Assembly (NCBI GenBank): GCA_020631405.1
Contig: JAHDHH010000004.1
Span: forward strand, 56,336-120,335
DNA from: Saprospiraceae bacterium
Lineage (GTDB): Bacteria > Bacteroidota > Bacteroidia > Chitinophagales > Saprospiraceae
DNA: 64,000 nucleotides
Direction of reading: 5' to 3'
In this document: positions 8,670 through 19,593 of the stretch, one piece after another
How the letters are laid out: each line of letters starts with the position of its first letter
How positions within the stretch are numbered: position 1 is the stretch's first letter
The notes under the pieces: model-generated
What the model was told of the DNA's origin: nothing
The model's database searches: none
What the model saw: the letters and a program-made list of their open reading frames with translations, nothing else
Position numbers and translations under genes: made by a program

Positions 8670-11573
8670 TTAGCTTTTGAATACTTTTTCTTCCAAGAGT
8701 ACTTCGTCACCTTGCGTAATTCTAACCCAGTATATACCAGGATGCAAAAAGTCCATATCTACTTCGATAAAGTTGTTGCCAAATGTAGTAGCTGTATTCT
8801 TAATCAACCTACCTGTGGCATCAAACAAAGATACATTTACCTCACTAGATGTATCAAAGTGGATTCTAAGATTTTGAATAACAGGATTTGCAAATATTTT
8901 AGTCTCAAGATAGAGATCGTATCCACTGCAATCTTCATCTATGCCGTTGTCCGCTATATCTTCTTGGTTTGGATTGATGCCTGCATTCATATCATCACAA
9001 TCTAAACTATTGGCTACGAAGCCAGCAGGTGGAGTCATGATACAAGTATCAATAGTAGATTCTAAGTCTCCAAAACTATCATCATCAAAATCTTGATAAT
9101 AGGTATATAGTGTCAGACCTTCATTGTATACCCCATCACAGTTGTTGTCAATTGCATCACATAATTCTATGCTGTTGGTATTGATATTTGAAGCATTGTC
9201 ATTACAATCAGTAGCATCTATAACAAAGCCTACAGGCGGCACATTCAGGCAGGTATCAATTGCTACCATTGCATTACCAAATCCATCACCATCAGAATCA
9301 GCGAAGTAGGTAAATAGTGTCAAACCATTGTTCAATATTCCATCACAATCATTGTCAATATTGTCACATGACTCACTCGCCATAGGGTTGATCATCATCG
9401 CTTGATCATTACAGTCGAAAGCATTGTCAGCATATCCTGCAGGTGGTGCAGTAAGGCAAGTGTCCAATTCTGAAGCTGAATCGCCAAATCCATCACCATC
9501 TATGTCAGCATAATAGATATTTGACGGAAGCCCATCATCATTGAATCCATTGCAATCATTGTCTAAGCCATCACAAGTTTCTGGTAGTCCAGGATTGATC
9601 ATTGGATTGCTATCATCACAGTCCTGGTATGAATAGAATCCATCACCATCAGAATCATTATAGAAGAGATTTCTTGCTTTGTCAAAGACTTTCTCTGCTA
9701 TTTCTATTCCGATAATTCTACCAGGAATATCATCAGCAGGAGGGTGTATTCCACCCCAGATTCTTGAAAGACTTGTTTGGTCAGAGGCATCTCTATAGGT
9801 AGCCCATTGTAAGTCAAAACTTTGGCTAGGTCCTTCTTCAAAGACTAAGAATTCGTTCATCTCTACCTCGAAAACCCCCATACCGCCTGGGAAAAACTCA
9901 TCTCCAGTAAATGCTGTAAGAATCTCTGCAGCAGACCTAGAGAATGTTGAGTGCCCCGAAAGGTAGCCAGCAAAGTTAGGAGAGACAAAGGTAGGTCTCT
10001 GGTAAGGCCACCATTCTCCAGCTCGTATCCACCCGACACCAGCTTGATCCACATTAGGATTATTAATAAATTCAGGACCTCTCCATGCATAGAGTTTTAT
10101 CTCATTGATAAACTCTCCATTGACACCCGCAAGCGGGTCTCCTGCTTCTATCAGTTCGATATAGCCAGGAACTAGAGGCATACCTGCTACATGGTAGTTT
10201 GGTAGCGCTGGATCTGATGACTGCCCTTTTTCTGCCATAAATCTGATAGCAGATATTGGTCTTAGGTAGTCATAGAAACCCTTAAGCCCCCAAGTATTGA
10301 TTGCAGCGTCATGGAGTGCCCCACTCAACATAAAGTATATTTTGACGTCCCATTCTAAGTCATCAAGTATCTCTCCACTCCCTCCAAACTGCTTGATGAG
10401 TTCTGGGTGTTCGTTGACATAATTCACTATTGTGAACCAGTGCCCAGGAGGAGTTTCTGATTCTGGGCCATCAGCCCAAAACTCAGCCAATGCTCTCACA
10501 TAATCTCCTCTCAACACCATATTCGGCTCATATGGTTGTCCTGTTGCTGGGTTAAGGTCATGGCCTAGCCCAGGGTCCCCTCCTTCTAGTTGATTGTAAA
10601 ACTCTTGGTATCCTTCGAAAGTTGTTGGTAGTTCGTCAATGTTACCTTGTGCACCTGGAGAGATATCCCACATGACCCCATCTGATGGGTCACAATGTGA
10701 GCTCCACATTGACACAAGGGCAAAACCCCATTTGTATTCGTCACTTCTACCTGCTCCGCCAATAGTATCGATCAATGGCGGAGGTCCTGGATCGATATAG
10801 ACTTTGTAGTTGTCACCATCCCTTTGATATATCACACTATCAGTCAAAGCAAAGGGTTGTACATTTCCCCACTCTGGCCCAAGAAAGTTTTGAGTACCAT
10901 TCACTGGGTTACCACCCTGGTCAAAGGCCACCGGCAGCGTAATAGGTTGCCAGCTATTGGGATCTATAATATTCGGATTGCCATAGTCAAATGGAGCAAT
11001 TGGAGGGTTGTTAGGAGTATAGTAAGCATTATTATAAAACGAGGATTCTCTTGATCCGTCTTGAAGACCATAGGCAAGGTACTGTTGAGCAATATAATTG
11101 CCTAAGGCTATAGGATCTCCTGTGGTATAATTTACACTATTGTTAAAGATGTTGTAGCCCTTGCTGGTCATATAATTATCTACTCTAAAGTTAGTCAAAA
11201 ATGCATTGGTTGAAAATCTAAACCTAGCACGAATAATCCTATAAGCTGCATAATCTATTGCAACTTCAGCTGCTTGTTCTTTAGTATAGCTGGCATTTGG
11301 GATGAATCCAACAAAAGGACTGGTAAATCCGTGGACAGTTTTACCTATAAGATATGGTTCAGCTTCATCATCCATGATTGCCCATGCATCATACATTGCT
11401 GCAGAAGTATGCCAGAGGTTTCTAGCATGTACGGTAGGTCTTGCTAAGTCTTCTCTGATTGACTGGAGGAGTTCCTCTGTCCAGTTATGGGCTGTGGATT
11501 GTCCTATAGCCTGAAAAGTAGTCAAACCAATAAATAAGAGGAGTAGTAGGTGTTTTAAAAATCTGAATGTCAT
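8670..11573 (-). CDS. Vanadium-haloperoxidase/PAP2-type protein with MopE repeats and T9SS tail (long copy)
   Basis: Secreted, probably cell-surface enzyme of 967 residues. Order: signal peptide (1-24, ending 'FQAIGQ'), haloperoxidase/PAP2 domain (~25-635) with 'DYLRPISAIR', 'YLSGHSTFSRSAAE' (His ~541) and 'RIWGGIHPPADD' (His ~610), then four MopE-type putative metal-binding units (639-888; 'DSDGDGFYSYQDCDD', 'CDGLDNDCNG', 'DNNCDG'), then a T9SS type A sorting domain (~889-967) with 'IFANPVIQNLRI' and 'GIYWVRI'. The MopE repeats probably bind calcium or other divalent metals. Its upstream region (11574-11719) is very AT-rich and includes a small GTGTA/TACAC hairpin in the leader. Paralog of the following gene. 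Confidence 0.88.
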   Translation of the reverse strand: MTFRFLKHLLLLLFIGLTTFQAIGQSTAHNWTEELLQSIREDLARPTVHARNLWHTSAAMYDAWAIMDDEAEPYLIGKTVHGFTSPFVGFIPNASYTKEQAAEVAIDYAAYRIIRARFRFSTNAFLTNFRVDNYMTSKGYNIFNNSVNYTTGDPIALGNYIAQQYLAYGLQDGSRESSFYNNAYYTPNNPPIAPFDYGNPNIIDPNSWQPITLPVAFDQGGNPVNGTQNFLGPEWGNVQPFALTDSVIYQRDGDNYKVYIDPGPPPLIDTIGGAGRSDEYKWGFALVSMWSSHCDPSDGVMWDISPGAQGNIDELPTTFEGYQEFYNQLEGGDPGLGHDLNPATGQPYEPNMVLRGDYVRALAEFWADGPESETPPGHWFTIVNYVNEHPELIKQFGGSGEILDDLEWDVKIYFMLSGALHDAAINTWGLKGFYDYLRPISAIRFMAEKGQSSDPALPNYHVAGMPLVPGYIELIEAGDPLAGVNGEFINEIKLYAWRGPEFINNPNVDQAGVGWIRAGEWWPYQRPTFVSPNFAGYLSGHSTFSRSAAEILTAFTGDEFFPGGMGVFEVEMNEFLVFEEGPSQSFDLQWATYRDASDQTSLSRIWGGIHPPADDIPGRIIGIEIAEKVFDKARNLFYNDSDGDGFYSYQDCDDSNPMINPGLPETCDGLDNDCNGFNDDGLPSNIYYADIDGDGFGDSASELDTCLTAPPAGYADNAFDCNDQAMMINPMASESCDNIDNDCDGILNNGLTLFTYFADSDGDGFGNAMVAIDTCLNVPPVGFVIDATDCNDNASNINTNSIELCDAIDNNCDGVYNEGLTLYTYYQDFDDDSFGDLESTIDTCIMTPPAGFVANSLDCDDMNAGINPNQEDIADNGIDEDCSGYDLYLETKIFANPVIQNLRIHFDTSSEVNVSLFDATGRLIKNTATTFGNNFIEVDMDFLHPGIYWVRITQGDEVLLEEKVFKS

Positions 11574-11719
11574 TTTTCCAACGTTTTATAAGGTGTAAAA
11601 ATACACTTTATATATAAATAATTATAATATATATGTAGTAGATAAATATCTATAACACTATTTATGCTAAATAGGCACTAATAAGACACAGATAAGTACC
11701 GTCCAACACTACAATAACA

Positions 11720-12334
11720 TCAATTTTCTCGTTTCCAAGACCACAAATAGAAACTAGCAATTGATCGATAAGGTTTCCATCTATCTGCATATGCTATCAT
11801 AGCTAGTCTCCTAGCCTTCTTATTTTCTGGCATGTCATACAATCCTACCATTGCCATCTCTACGCCTAGATCTTCATAAGGAAAGATATCAGGTCGCTGT
11901 AGGTAAAACATCAAGACCATTTTAGCCGTCCAGATTCCTACTCCTTTGATTGCGGTTAGAGCCTTAATCACATCGTCATCCTTAGCCTTGAGCAAGTCCT
12001 CTTCTGCAGAAGGATTAGACTTGAAGAATTCGGCAATATTGAGGATGTAATTTGCTTTTTGCTTGGATAAACCAACTGATCTTAAGTCTTCAACTGTATA
12101 CTGAAGCACCTCGTCAGGTGCATAGTCCCAGCCTACCATATCTTTATACCTCCGATAGACTGCATCTGCTGCTTTCACTGATATTTGTTGGTAGACTATT
12201 GCGGCAGTTAGTTCGTGATAGAGACTTTGTTGAATTTCGAATGCAGAAAGATTGAGTGTGTGGATAATCTCCGCCATACGTGGACAAGTAGAGAGTATAG
12301 CAATTTGATCATCGGTCAGGTCGTGCTTAAGCAT
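11720..12334 (-). CDS. HhH-GPD DNA glycosylase (3-methyladenine glycosylase II-like)
   Basis: Base-excision repair enzyme of the helix-hairpin-helix GPD superfamily, 204 residues from the chosen ATG at 12334. Evidence is 'ELTAAIVYQQISVKAADAVYRR' in the N-terminal region, the hairpin 'ALTAIKGVGIWTAKMVLMF' near residue 140, and the catalytic Asp region 'RPDIFPYEDLGVE'. The family removes alkylated purines; no Fe-S cluster Cys set is seen, consistent with AlkA rather than EndoIII. This ATG overlaps the upstream YjbQ gene by only eight bases, typical of translational coupling; a longer reading from 12409 would overlap by 83 bases and is less likely. Confidence 0.82.
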   Translation of the reverse strand: MLKHDLTDDQIAILSTCPRMAEIIHTLNLSAFEIQQSLYHELTAAIVYQQISVKAADAVYRRYKDMVGWDYAPDEVLQYTVEDLRSVGLSKQKANYILNIAEFFKSNPSAEEDLLKAKDDDVIKALTAIKGVGIWTAKMVLMFYLQRPDIFPYEDLGVEMAMVGLYDMPENKKARRLAMIAYADRWKPYRSIASFYLWSWKREN

Positions 12335-12737
12335 AGATGCTGATTGTGATGTTTCGAGGACTTGCATGATTTCTGAATTCGCAAAGATAGATTCCCTGCC
12401 ATGTGCCAAGGGCTAGTCTTCCATTGATGATTGGGATCTGAATGCTCTGGCCTATCAGTGCAGCCTTAATATGTGCTGGCATGTCATCTGGACCTTCGAT
12501 AGTATGCACTAAGAATGGCATATGCTCTGGAACAATATGGTTGATGAATGACTCAAAATCTACCAGCACATCTGGATCAGCAGCTTCATTAATCGTAATA
12601 GCAGCGGAAGTATGGTGGATAAACATGTTGAATAGACCCTGGTCAGGCCAGTGATCTACTTGGTTTAAGACTTCCTGAGTGATGATATGATAGCCTCTTG
12701 GTCTAGCAGAAAGCGTATGGGTGTAGTGTGTGATCAT
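12327..12737 (-). CDS. YjbQ family protein (UPF0047, 'secondary thiamine-phosphate synthase' fold)
   Basis: Cytoplasmic 136-residue protein of the YjbQ/UPF0047 family. Characteristic segments are 'GLFNMFIHHTSAAITINE', 'INHIVPE' and the C-terminal 'LGTWQGIYLCEFRNH'. Escherichia coli YjbQ has weak thiamine-phosphate synthase activity, but the physiological role of the family is unsettled. Its ATG overlaps the stop of the upstream GHMP kinase as ATGA, and it overlaps the downstream glycosylase, so all three form a tight operon. Confidence 0.88.
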   Translation of the reverse strand: MITHYTHTLSARPRGYHIITQEVLNQVDHWPDQGLFNMFIHHTSAAITINEAADPDVLVDFESFINHIVPEHMPFLVHTIEGPDDMPAHIKAALIGQSIQIPIINGRLALGTWQGIYLCEFRNHASPRNITISIYA

Positions 12738-13531
12738 ACTTGATTAAATTGTAAAAAATAACCGCCACCGCCTGCTCCGCAGATTTTCCAAATAGTATTA
12801 CTTGTGCTGTTCCACTGTGTTCTTAAAGGTGCTGGTATAAGTTTGCTAAGTATCTCTAGTTGTAAGGTAGATATAGTCTTGGTTCTCTGAGTGGTATCCT
12901 CACCATTCAATAATTCAGTTATGATTGCATTGTTATGGTGCTTGAGTTCGTCTATAGCGTTAGCGAAGGCTTCATGTTCTGTAAGTTGGGACTTAAACCA
13001 TGAAACTAGAGACTGAGTATTCCTCTCAATCCCTGTATCGTACAAGCTAAACTTTGGTAACATTAAATCTTCAATGACACGCAGGTTGCCATCTTGGATC
13101 ACTAAGGTCGTGTCAAGGTAACTCACCAAAGGATCAATACCAGAGCTTTCTCCATGGAAGTATCCCTCCATCTTTTGGAATACTGACCTGAGTTTGTCTG
13201 GTGCCATATTCTTCTTGCCAACTACATCATAGATAGCAGCTACCACACTACCACTACTTCCCAAACCGGCTCCTATGGTAATAGTAGACTTCAATTGCCA
13301 GCCATGTAATACCAATTCATGTAATTGTAGAAGGAGTTTGAAATCTAAAGCCTCAGAGTCAAGCTCAAATAAGTAGTCGACAAAGTCTAGCAATCGCTGG
13401 TCTGAATTCTCTGCCAATTGCCATGAAGAGAAGTACTCACCATATGGTGCTGCTAAGATGTCACCACCTAGGAGGACGGTATATTCTCCAAATAGGATGA
13501 CTTTAGCTGGATATTTTCTTGTTGGCAGCAA
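12734..13531 (-). CDS. GHMP kinase, mevalonate-kinase-like
   Basis: Cytoplasmic small-molecule kinase of 265 residues. It has GHMP motif 1 'KVILFGEYTVLLGG', the ATP-binding motif 2 'GAGLGSSGSVVAAIYD' near residue 87 and C-terminal motif 3 'KICGAGGGGYFL'. 'GYFHGESSGIDPLVSY' contains the Ser/Gly/Asp pattern of mevalonate kinases, so a role in the mevalonate route to isoprenoids is likely, although 265 residues is short for that enzyme. The only in-frame start is a TTG, because a stop codon lies just upstream. First gene of the kinase-YjbQ-glycosylase operon. Confidence 0.75.
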   Translation of the reverse strand: MLPTRKYPAKVILFGEYTVLLGGDILAAPYGEYFSSWQLAENSDQRLLDFVDYLFELDSEALDFKLLLQLHELVLHGWQLKSTITIGAGLGSSGSVVAAIYDVVGKKNMAPDKLRSVFQKMEGYFHGESSGIDPLVSYLDTTLVIQDGNLRVIEDLMLPKFSLYDTGIERNTQSLVSWFKSQLTEHEAFANAIDELKHHNNAIITELLNGEDTTQRTKTISTLQLEILSKLIPAPLRTQWNSTSNTIWKICGAGGGGYFLQFNQV

Positions 13532-13565
13532 TAAATGTGGTTAATTAAGTAATTCTTATTCACAG

Positions 13566-13585
13566 AAGACAACATTTTTTGTCTT
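13566..13585. promoter_or_regulatory. Hairpin/operator-like inverted repeat upstream of the small membrane protein and mfd
   Basis: AAGACAA and TTGTCTT form a perfect 7-bp inverted repeat with a 6-base centre in the divergent region between the GHMP kinase and the small gene at 13655. About ten bases downstream is TACTTTTG (13595-13602), which matches the Bacteroidota -7 element TAnnTTTG. No good -33 TTTG sits at standard spacing, so the promoter call is tentative. Confidence 0.35.
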
Positions 13586-13654
13586 TTGTTTTTATACTTT
13601 TGCAGCGTATCGTGCAAAGATACACCACAAGTGTTTTAAACAAACATATAAGTC

Positions 13655-13810
13655 ATGAGTACAGAGTCAAAGTCAACCGCAAAATACTGGTTATACGCCT
13701 TAGTATCATTTGCAGTATTAGTTGGGTTTTTAATTTTCTTACCTGAGTGGTTTTGGGTAACATTACCATTCTTATTTACTTCGTTAGTCTACGCATTTGA
13801 TTGGATTTAA
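13655..13810 (+). CDS. Small membrane protein of 51 residues
   Basis: An ATG-initiated frame encodes a 51-residue protein with a short polar N-terminus (MSTESKSTAKYW) and two hydrophobic stretches (about residues 12-29 and 33-47), rich in aromatic residues and ending 'FDWI'. It has a plausible -7 element upstream. Its stop codon overlaps the TTG start of mfd by ten bases, which suggests real translation and coupling to mfd. I do not recognise the family; the role is unknown. Confidence 0.6.
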   Translation: MSTESKSTAKYWLYALVSFAVLVGFLIFLPEWFWVTLPFLFTSLVYAFDWI

Positions 13811-16800
13811 TAGCCAAACAGCAAAGTAAAGCAGACGTATTTTCGGGCAATTACACTAGATTATTCGAAAGAATACGTGTACAACAAAACTACAAACAAC
13901 TCAAGGAGGCTCTTTCCCAAACTAGTCAAAAGCGAATATTAGTTGATAATATCCGTGGAAGCCAAGACGCATTTTTACTTGCTGTGCTCAAGGCAGACCT
14001 AGGTAGACCTCAAATTTATATAGCAGAAGACAAGGAGCAAGCAGCGTATTATCAGAATACTATCGACTCTATTGTGGTTGAGGGAGGCACCTTGTTTTTT
14101 CCAGATTCATTCAAACAACCAAGACACTTCGAAGTCCTCAACACTAACAATGTACTCAGAAGGACAGAGGCAATGAATAGGCTTAGCAATGAAGTAGCCT
14201 CAACAGAAATCCTAGTAACATACCCAGAAGCACTCTTCGAAAAAGTAGTCGCTCCGATACATCTAGAGAAGCAAAAGATTAGTATCAAAAAAGGTGAAGA
14301 CCTCGATGTGGATACGATGATTGGTCTCTTGGTAGAGTACGCATTTGATCGAGTTGACTTCGTCTACGAACCTGGGCAATTTTCTATCAGAGGTGGAATT
14401 GTGGATATCTTTTCTTATGGTAATGAATGGCCTTACAGAATTGACTTATTTGATGAAGAGGTAGAGAGTATTAGGACATTTAACCCATCGACGCAACTGT
14501 CTATTAGGAATATTGATACAATCAATATTATTCCAGATGTCAACAGTCAGTTTGACGAAAGTCATAAAATTTCAGTTTTAGAAGCTTTTCCAGAAGAGGC
14601 GATCATTTGGATAAAAGACCTCTCCATCTTGCTAGACAACATCAATAATTGTCTAGTCAAAGCAGAGGAATATACCAAGACACTTAAGCCATCAGAACAG
14701 CCAGACCTGCTAAAAGAGCAATCCTTTATCTCACCTGCAGATATCGTTGACAAGCTAGAAAAGTATTCTATTGCATTCTTGAAAAAGGATGAGCATTTTA
14801 AGCAATTCGATACCGTCATTAAATTTGACGCAAAACCACAACCAACATTTAACAAGAACTTCAAATTACTCATAGAAGACCTTGACAAGAACAAAGGGAA
14901 GGGTATTGAGACTTTCTTGTTTACAGACAATGAACGGCAGATAGAGCGGTTCTACAGTATATTTGAAGACCTACAAGCGGATGTAGAGATTCATCCAATA
15001 AAGCAGAGTATACATGCAGGATTCATTGATTACACTTGGAAGGTAGCTTGTTATACTGACCATCAAATATTTGAGAGATTCCATAGATATAGATTGAGGA
15101 CAGGTTTTACTAGAGAGCAAGCGATCAACCTTAAGATGCTACGAGAATTACAACCTGGGGACTATGTCACACATATAGATCACGGGATAGGTAAGTATTC
15201 AGGCCTAGAAAAGATCAATATCAATGGACATACCCAAGAATCAGTCAGGCTCATCTACCTTAACAATGACATCCTTTATGTCAGTATCAACTCACTGCAT
15301 AAGATATCGAAGTACGTTGGTAAGGAAGGGACACCACCTCGAGTGAGTAAGATTGGAGGAGATACTTGGAAGAAACTCAAAAACAAAACCAAGAAGAAGG
15401 TAAAAGATATTGCAAAAGAGCTCATCAAACTCTATGCAAAGCGAAAAGCATCAAAGGGGTTTGCTTTCTCACCAGATGGTTACCTTCAGAATGAGCTGGA
15501 GGCATCATTTTTCTTTGAGGATACACCAGACCAATATGAGTCTACTCTAGCTGTCAAGGAAGATATGATGAAGGACTATCCTATGGACAGGCTCATCTGT
15601 GGAGACGTAGGATTTGGGAAGACAGAGGTAGCTATACGAGCAGCATTCAAGGCAGTGGTAGATGGTAAGCAAGTAGCAATACTGGTACCAACTACGATAT
15701 TGGCATTGCAACATTATAAGACATTTCACGCTAGACTTGAGAATTTTGGCGTGACAGTAGACTATGTCAATAGATTCAGAACAACGAAGGAGAAGACCCA
15801 AATAGGCAAGGACTTAGAAGCAGGCAAAATAGACATCCTCATTGGTACACATGCCATCCTTAATAAGAAGCTCAAGTTCAAAGATCTAGGCTTATTGGTG
15901 ATAGATGAAGAGCAGAAGTTTGGTGTATCGACCAAGGAAAAACTCAGACAATTCAAAGTCAATGTGGATACTCTGACGCTAACAGCTACGCCGATACCTA
16001 GGACACTACAGTTCTCATTGATGGCCGCAAGAGACCTCTCCCTGATCAAGACACCGCCACCTAATCGGCAGGCAATTCACACAGAAAGGAGGATATTTAG
16101 TGATACTCTGATCAAGGAATCAATATACTACGAGACTAATCGAGGAGGACAGGTATTCTTTGTGCATAATAGAGTCAAGTCACTGCCAGATATTGCAGCC
16201 ATGGTGACGAAAATGTGTCCTGACCTTGATATAGCCAAGGCACATGGTCAGATGGATCCCAAAGTTTTGGAGAAGACATTACTAGACTTTATAGAGGGTA
16301 AGTATGATGTCTTAATCTGTACAAATATCATCGAGACAGGACTAGATATACCAAATGCCAATACCATCATAATAAACAATGCTCATCATTTTGGGATGAG
16401 TGACCTCCACCAGCTAAGGGGTAGAGTAGGGAGGAGTAATAAGAAGGCATTCTGCTACCTATTTGCACCACCGCTGTCAACATTGACTCGGGAAGCCAGA
16501 AAGAGACTACAGACCTTGGAGGAGTTTTCAGATCTTGGGAGTGGATTCCATATCGCAATGAAAGACTTAGATATCAGAGGGGCGGGTAACTTACTCGGTG
16601 GAGAGCAAAGTGGATTTATCACTGACATAGGCTATGAGACCTACCAAAAAATACTAGAAGAGGCAGTATTCGAACTCAAAGAAGGAGAGTATAAAGAACT
16701 CTTCGAAGAGGAAATGGAGACCAAGAAGCAGTATGTCAGAGATGTAGAAGTAGAGACAGATATTGAAATGCTCATCCCAGATGAGTACATCAGCAATATC

Positions 16801-17202
16801 CAAGAAAGACTTAACATCTATACGCAAATAGATAAGATCGAAACAGAGGAGCAAATCGATCAGTTAGCCAAGGCTCTCGAAGATAGATTTGGAGGTCTTC
16901 CTAAGCAAGTGACTGAACTCTTCAATGGACTAAGGGTCAGGTGGGCTTGTAAGAAGTTAGGCTTTGAGCATGTAGTCCTTAAGAATTATAAACTCCGTTG
17001 CTATTTTGTCAAGAACCCACAATCACCCTACTTCGAATCTGCACTTTTTAAGTCAATGATAGCCTATGTCTCTACCAAGGGTCAAGATCAAGGACTGACA
17101 TTGAAGCAATCGAAGACCTACCTCATTATGATCAAAGAAGGTGTTGGTACGCTGAAGGATGTGTATCACTTACTTAACCATGTGTTGGAGGACTTAGGAT
17201 AG
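13801..17202 (+). CDS. mfd: Transcription-repair coupling factor Mfd
   Basis: DNA translocase that removes RNA polymerase stalled at lesions and recruits UvrA, 1133 residues, normal length. Order: UvrB-like damage-recognition module (~30-330), RNA-polymerase-interacting CarD-like domain (~450-515, '[19 protein letters not shown]'), RecG-like helicase core with Walker A '[12 protein letters not shown]' near 600 and '[10 protein letters not shown]' near 701, motif VI region '[12 protein letters not shown]', and a C-terminal TRCF regulatory domain. The start is TTG inside the end of the small upstream gene; no ATG is available nearby. Confidence 0.97.
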   Translation: MDLIAKQQSKADVFSGNYTRLFERIRVQQNYKQLKEALSQTSQKRILVDNIRGSQDAFLLAVLKADLGRPQIYIAEDKEQAAYYQNTIDSIVVEGGTLFFPDSFKQPRHFEVLNTNNVLRRTEAMNRLSNEVASTEILVTYPEALFEKVVAPIHLEKQKISIKKGEDLDVDTMIGLLVEYAFDRVDFVYEPGQFSIRGGIVDIFSYGNEWPYRIDLFDEEVESIRTFNPSTQLSIRNIDTINIIPDVNSQFDESHKISVLEAFPEEAIIWIKDLSILLDNINNCLVKAEEYTKTLKPSEQPDLLKEQSFISPADIVDKLEKYSIAFLKKDEHFKQFDTVIKFDAKPQPTFNKNFKLLIEDLDKNKGKGIETFLFTDNERQIERFYSIFEDLQADVEIHPIKQSIHAGFIDYTWKVACYTDHQIFERFHRYRLRTGFTREQAINLKMLRELQPGDYVTHIDHGIGKYSGLEKININGHTQESVRLIYLNNDILYVSINSLHKISKYVGKEGTPPRVSKIGGDTWKKLKNKTKKKVKDIAKELIKLYAKRKASKGFAFSPDGYLQNELEASFFFEDTPDQYESTLAVKEDMMKDYPMDRLICGDVGFGKTEVAIRAAFKAVVDGKQVAILVPTTILALQHYKTFHARLENFGVTVDYVNRFRTTKEKTQIGKDLEAGKIDILIGTHAILNKKLKFKDLGLLVIDEEQKFGVSTKEKLRQFKVNVDTLTLTATPIPRTLQFSLMAARDLSLIKTPPPNRQAIHTERRIFSDTLIKESIYYETNRGGQVFFVHNRVKSLPDIAAMVTKMCPDLDIAKAHGQMDPKVLEKTLLDFIEGKYDVLICTNIIETGLDIPNANTIIINNAHHFGMSDLHQLRGRVGRSNKKAFCYLFAPPLSTLTREARKRLQTLEEFSDLGSGFHIAMKDLDIRGAGNLLGGEQSGFITDIGYETYQKILEEAVFELKEGEYKELFEEEMETKKQYVRDVEVETDIEMLIPDEYISNIQERLNIYTQIDKIETEEQIDQLAKALEDRFGGLPKQVTELFNGLRVRWACKKLGFEHVVLKNYKLRCYFVKNPQSPYFESALFKSMIAYVSTKGQDQGLTLKQSKTYLIMIKEGVGTLKDVYHLLNHVLEDLG

Positions 17203-17275
17203 TAGTTATATATTTTTCGTATTTTACATCCAAGCAAATTGTACTAAGGTCAATTGTGACAAAAGAGGCGTAATT

Positions 17276-19516
17276 ATGATGATAGGTCTTACCATGCCAA
17301 GAAAGACTTTCTTTAAGATAGGATGGTTCCTATGCGTGCTATTATTGAGTTTCAATGTTCTAGGTCAGTCTGTTGAGGACTATTTTAGTATCGATGGTTT
17401 GTGCCTTGGATCTGCAGCTGGAAATACTTTTGATGGCTATGGGTATGATGGGTATACTTATATCAATAAGACACAGGTGCATCCTGATACCACACGACTG
17501 AGGTACGTACACAATGTCTATGGATTCAACAGATACCTCGATGTAGTTGGGGATAAAGTCTATAGAGTGTATTCTCACGATAATACGGTAAGTCTACTCT
17601 ATGATTTTGGTGTTGAACCTGGCGATATTATACTCGAAGGTCTCTATCAAGGAGGCATAGTCACAGCAGTGGGTACGACTCAGTTATTCAACGGAGAATC
17701 TAGAAAATCCATTCATCTGACTAATGTCCCTGAGCTGTTTTCTGTAAGTGATAGAGTCTATGTAGAAGGTATAGGAGATATAGTGTATGGTATGTTTCCA
17801 AGTTACTCTTTTGAAGGATCTTCTGTATTTATCTGTGCAACTATAGGAGAGGAAGTCTTACTCCAAAGAGAAGAAACATTTTATAGTAATTGGCATGAGT
17901 GGGCACCACATGATAATACAATTATACCTTTTTATTGTGAAGATGTCTGCTGCCTCAACCCTATTGCTGCATTTGAATATGAACTGACAGACTTAACTAT
18001 TCAAATCACGAATACTTCAGAGTTTGCCACTAACTACAGTTGGGATTTTGGCGATGGTATGACATCTACAGAACCAAGTCCAATCCATCACTATAGTAAA
18101 GGAGGATGTTATGAAATATCTCTGCTTGCTACAAATGCATGCTCTGACGAAGGCAGGTCTGCTGCAAAGAACATCTCTATTTGCTTTGACAAAAAGTGGG
18201 ACTTAGCTTATACCAATGACACATTAAATTTCAATATAACACCGGTCAATGATGGTATAGACTATATCTATAATGGAAGCCAAGTCTATAAAGTCCTTAA
18301 CGACGGTCAATCTTGGCAGAAATTGAGCACAGCTCCAGAAGGAGAGGGTGAAAGACGCATACTGACATTGCAAATGTGGGATGAAAATCGTGGAATTGCT
18401 GGATGTAGTAATAGCAACATCAATGATTTAGGACAATCAATCTTAGTCACAAAGGATGGCGGAATAACATGGCAACCTAAAGTAGACAATTCCTATTGGG
18501 TATCAAATATCAAAATCGAAGAAAATGGTGTAGGTTATGCTTTTCAGAGTGTCTATGTTAATGATTTCTATAGAACCATGGACTACGGTAATACTTGGGA
18601 TACGCTTTCGACAGAAGTAGGTAATGCAGTTTATAACTTCATCTATGCTAATGCAAACCAAGTCTATGCCTTAGGGTTTAAGGGGTTTTGGGATAACCAA
18701 GATTATGTGTTGGGACTTTCTGATGATTATGGGATGACTTGGGACTTTTTAGACGTACCTTTTGAGGTGAGACAATTCCAGTTTGTCAATGATGTGTATG
18801 GTTTCGGATGTGATAGAAATCGTGTTTGGGTTACCAAAGATCGTGGCTTGAGTTGGGATATGATAACTACGGTAGATAATGTAGCAAGTGTACATTTTTA
18901 TGACGAAACTCACGGGTGGTATCTAGACAACTCAGGAGTAATGTATTATACAAATGATGGTCTTCAAACAGTTGTGCAAACTTCCTGTGGTATAGACTAC
19001 ATCAATCAGGTACTGCCCTTAGATCAGGACAAAGCAATAGGACTTAGTAATATCTCTGGCAGTAACACTCCATATGCAGGCGCTAAATTTTATTTCGATC
19101 TTTCAATAGAACATAGTGGTTGTGTCACTATTGTTGATAACGACAACGATGGATATGAAGTTGGTGAGGACTGCAATGACAATGACCCAACTATTCATCC
19201 AGGGGCAGAAGATATACCCAACAATGGTATAGACGAAGACTGCGATGGGATGGATGCTACATCATCTATGGTTGATCTTGGTGGAAATGCACTCCTAATT
19301 TACCCCAACCCTGCTACGGATAGAGTATACATTGAAACAACTAACAGGTCAGCCTTAGAGTTGAAACTATTTGACATTTATGGAAATGAGATAGCTTTTG
19401 ATAGGATTGATGATGAGATTGATGTTTCATTGATGCAGAATGGAACCTACTTACTTCAAATAAAAGATCTTGACTCTTCTGATTCCGTATTTTCTAGAAT
19501 TGTAATTACCCACTAA
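17276..19516 (+). CDS. Secreted T9SS protein with PKD domain, YCF48/BNR-like propeller and MopE motif
   Basis: Secreted protein of 746 residues; ATGs at 17276, 17279 and 17294 all keep the signal peptide ending 'FNVLGQ'. After a ~200-residue unrecognised region comes a PKD-like domain ('[22 protein letters not shown]', cut here to its core at ~258-280). Then follows a series of BNR/YCF48-like repeats ('TKDGGITW', 'TMDYGNTW', 'SDDYGMTW', 'TKDRGLSW') that form a beta-propeller, one MopE-type unit ('[18 protein letters not shown]', 'DEDCDGMD') and a T9SS type A sorting domain ('[14 protein letters not shown]'). Probable surface adhesion or binding role; the ligand is unknown. Confidence 0.8.
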   Translation: MMIGLTMPRKTFFKIGWFLCVLLLSFNVLGQSVEDYFSIDGLCLGSAAGNTFDGYGYDGYTYINKTQVHPDTTRLRYVHNVYGFNRYLDVVGDKVYRVYSHDNTVSLLYDFGVEPGDIILEGLYQGGIVTAVGTTQLFNGESRKSIHLTNVPELFSVSDRVYVEGIGDIVYGMFPSYSFEGSSVFICATIGEEVLLQREETFYSNWHEWAPHDNTIIPFYCEDVCCLNPIAAFEYELTDLTIQITNTSEFATNYSWDFGDGMTSTEPSPIHHYSKGGCYEISLLATNACSDEGRSAAKNISICFDKKWDLAYTNDTLNFNITPVNDGIDYIYNGSQVYKVLNDGQSWQKLSTAPEGEGERRILTLQMWDENRGIAGCSNSNINDLGQSILVTKDGGITWQPKVDNSYWVSNIKIEENGVGYAFQSVYVNDFYRTMDYGNTWDTLSTEVGNAVYNFIYANANQVYALGFKGFWDNQDYVLGLSDDYGMTWDFLDVPFEVRQFQFVNDVYGFGCDRNRVWVTKDRGLSWDMITTVDNVASVHFYDETHGWYLDNSGVMYYTNDGLQTVVQTSCGIDYINQVLPLDQDKAIGLSNISGSNTPYAGAKFYFDLSIEHSGCVTIVDNDNDGYEVGEDCNDNDPTIHPGAEDIPNNGIDEDCDGMDATSSMVDLGGNALLIYPNPATDRVYIETTNRSALELKLFDIYGNEIAFDRIDDEIDVSLMQNGTYLLQIKDLDSSDSVFSRIVITH

Positions 19517-19593
19517 CGACTTCGAAGCGAATACTTGTCAGTTAGTCTAGGAATTAGTAAACTTTATTCTATTTCTAGTATGTTTATAAGTAG

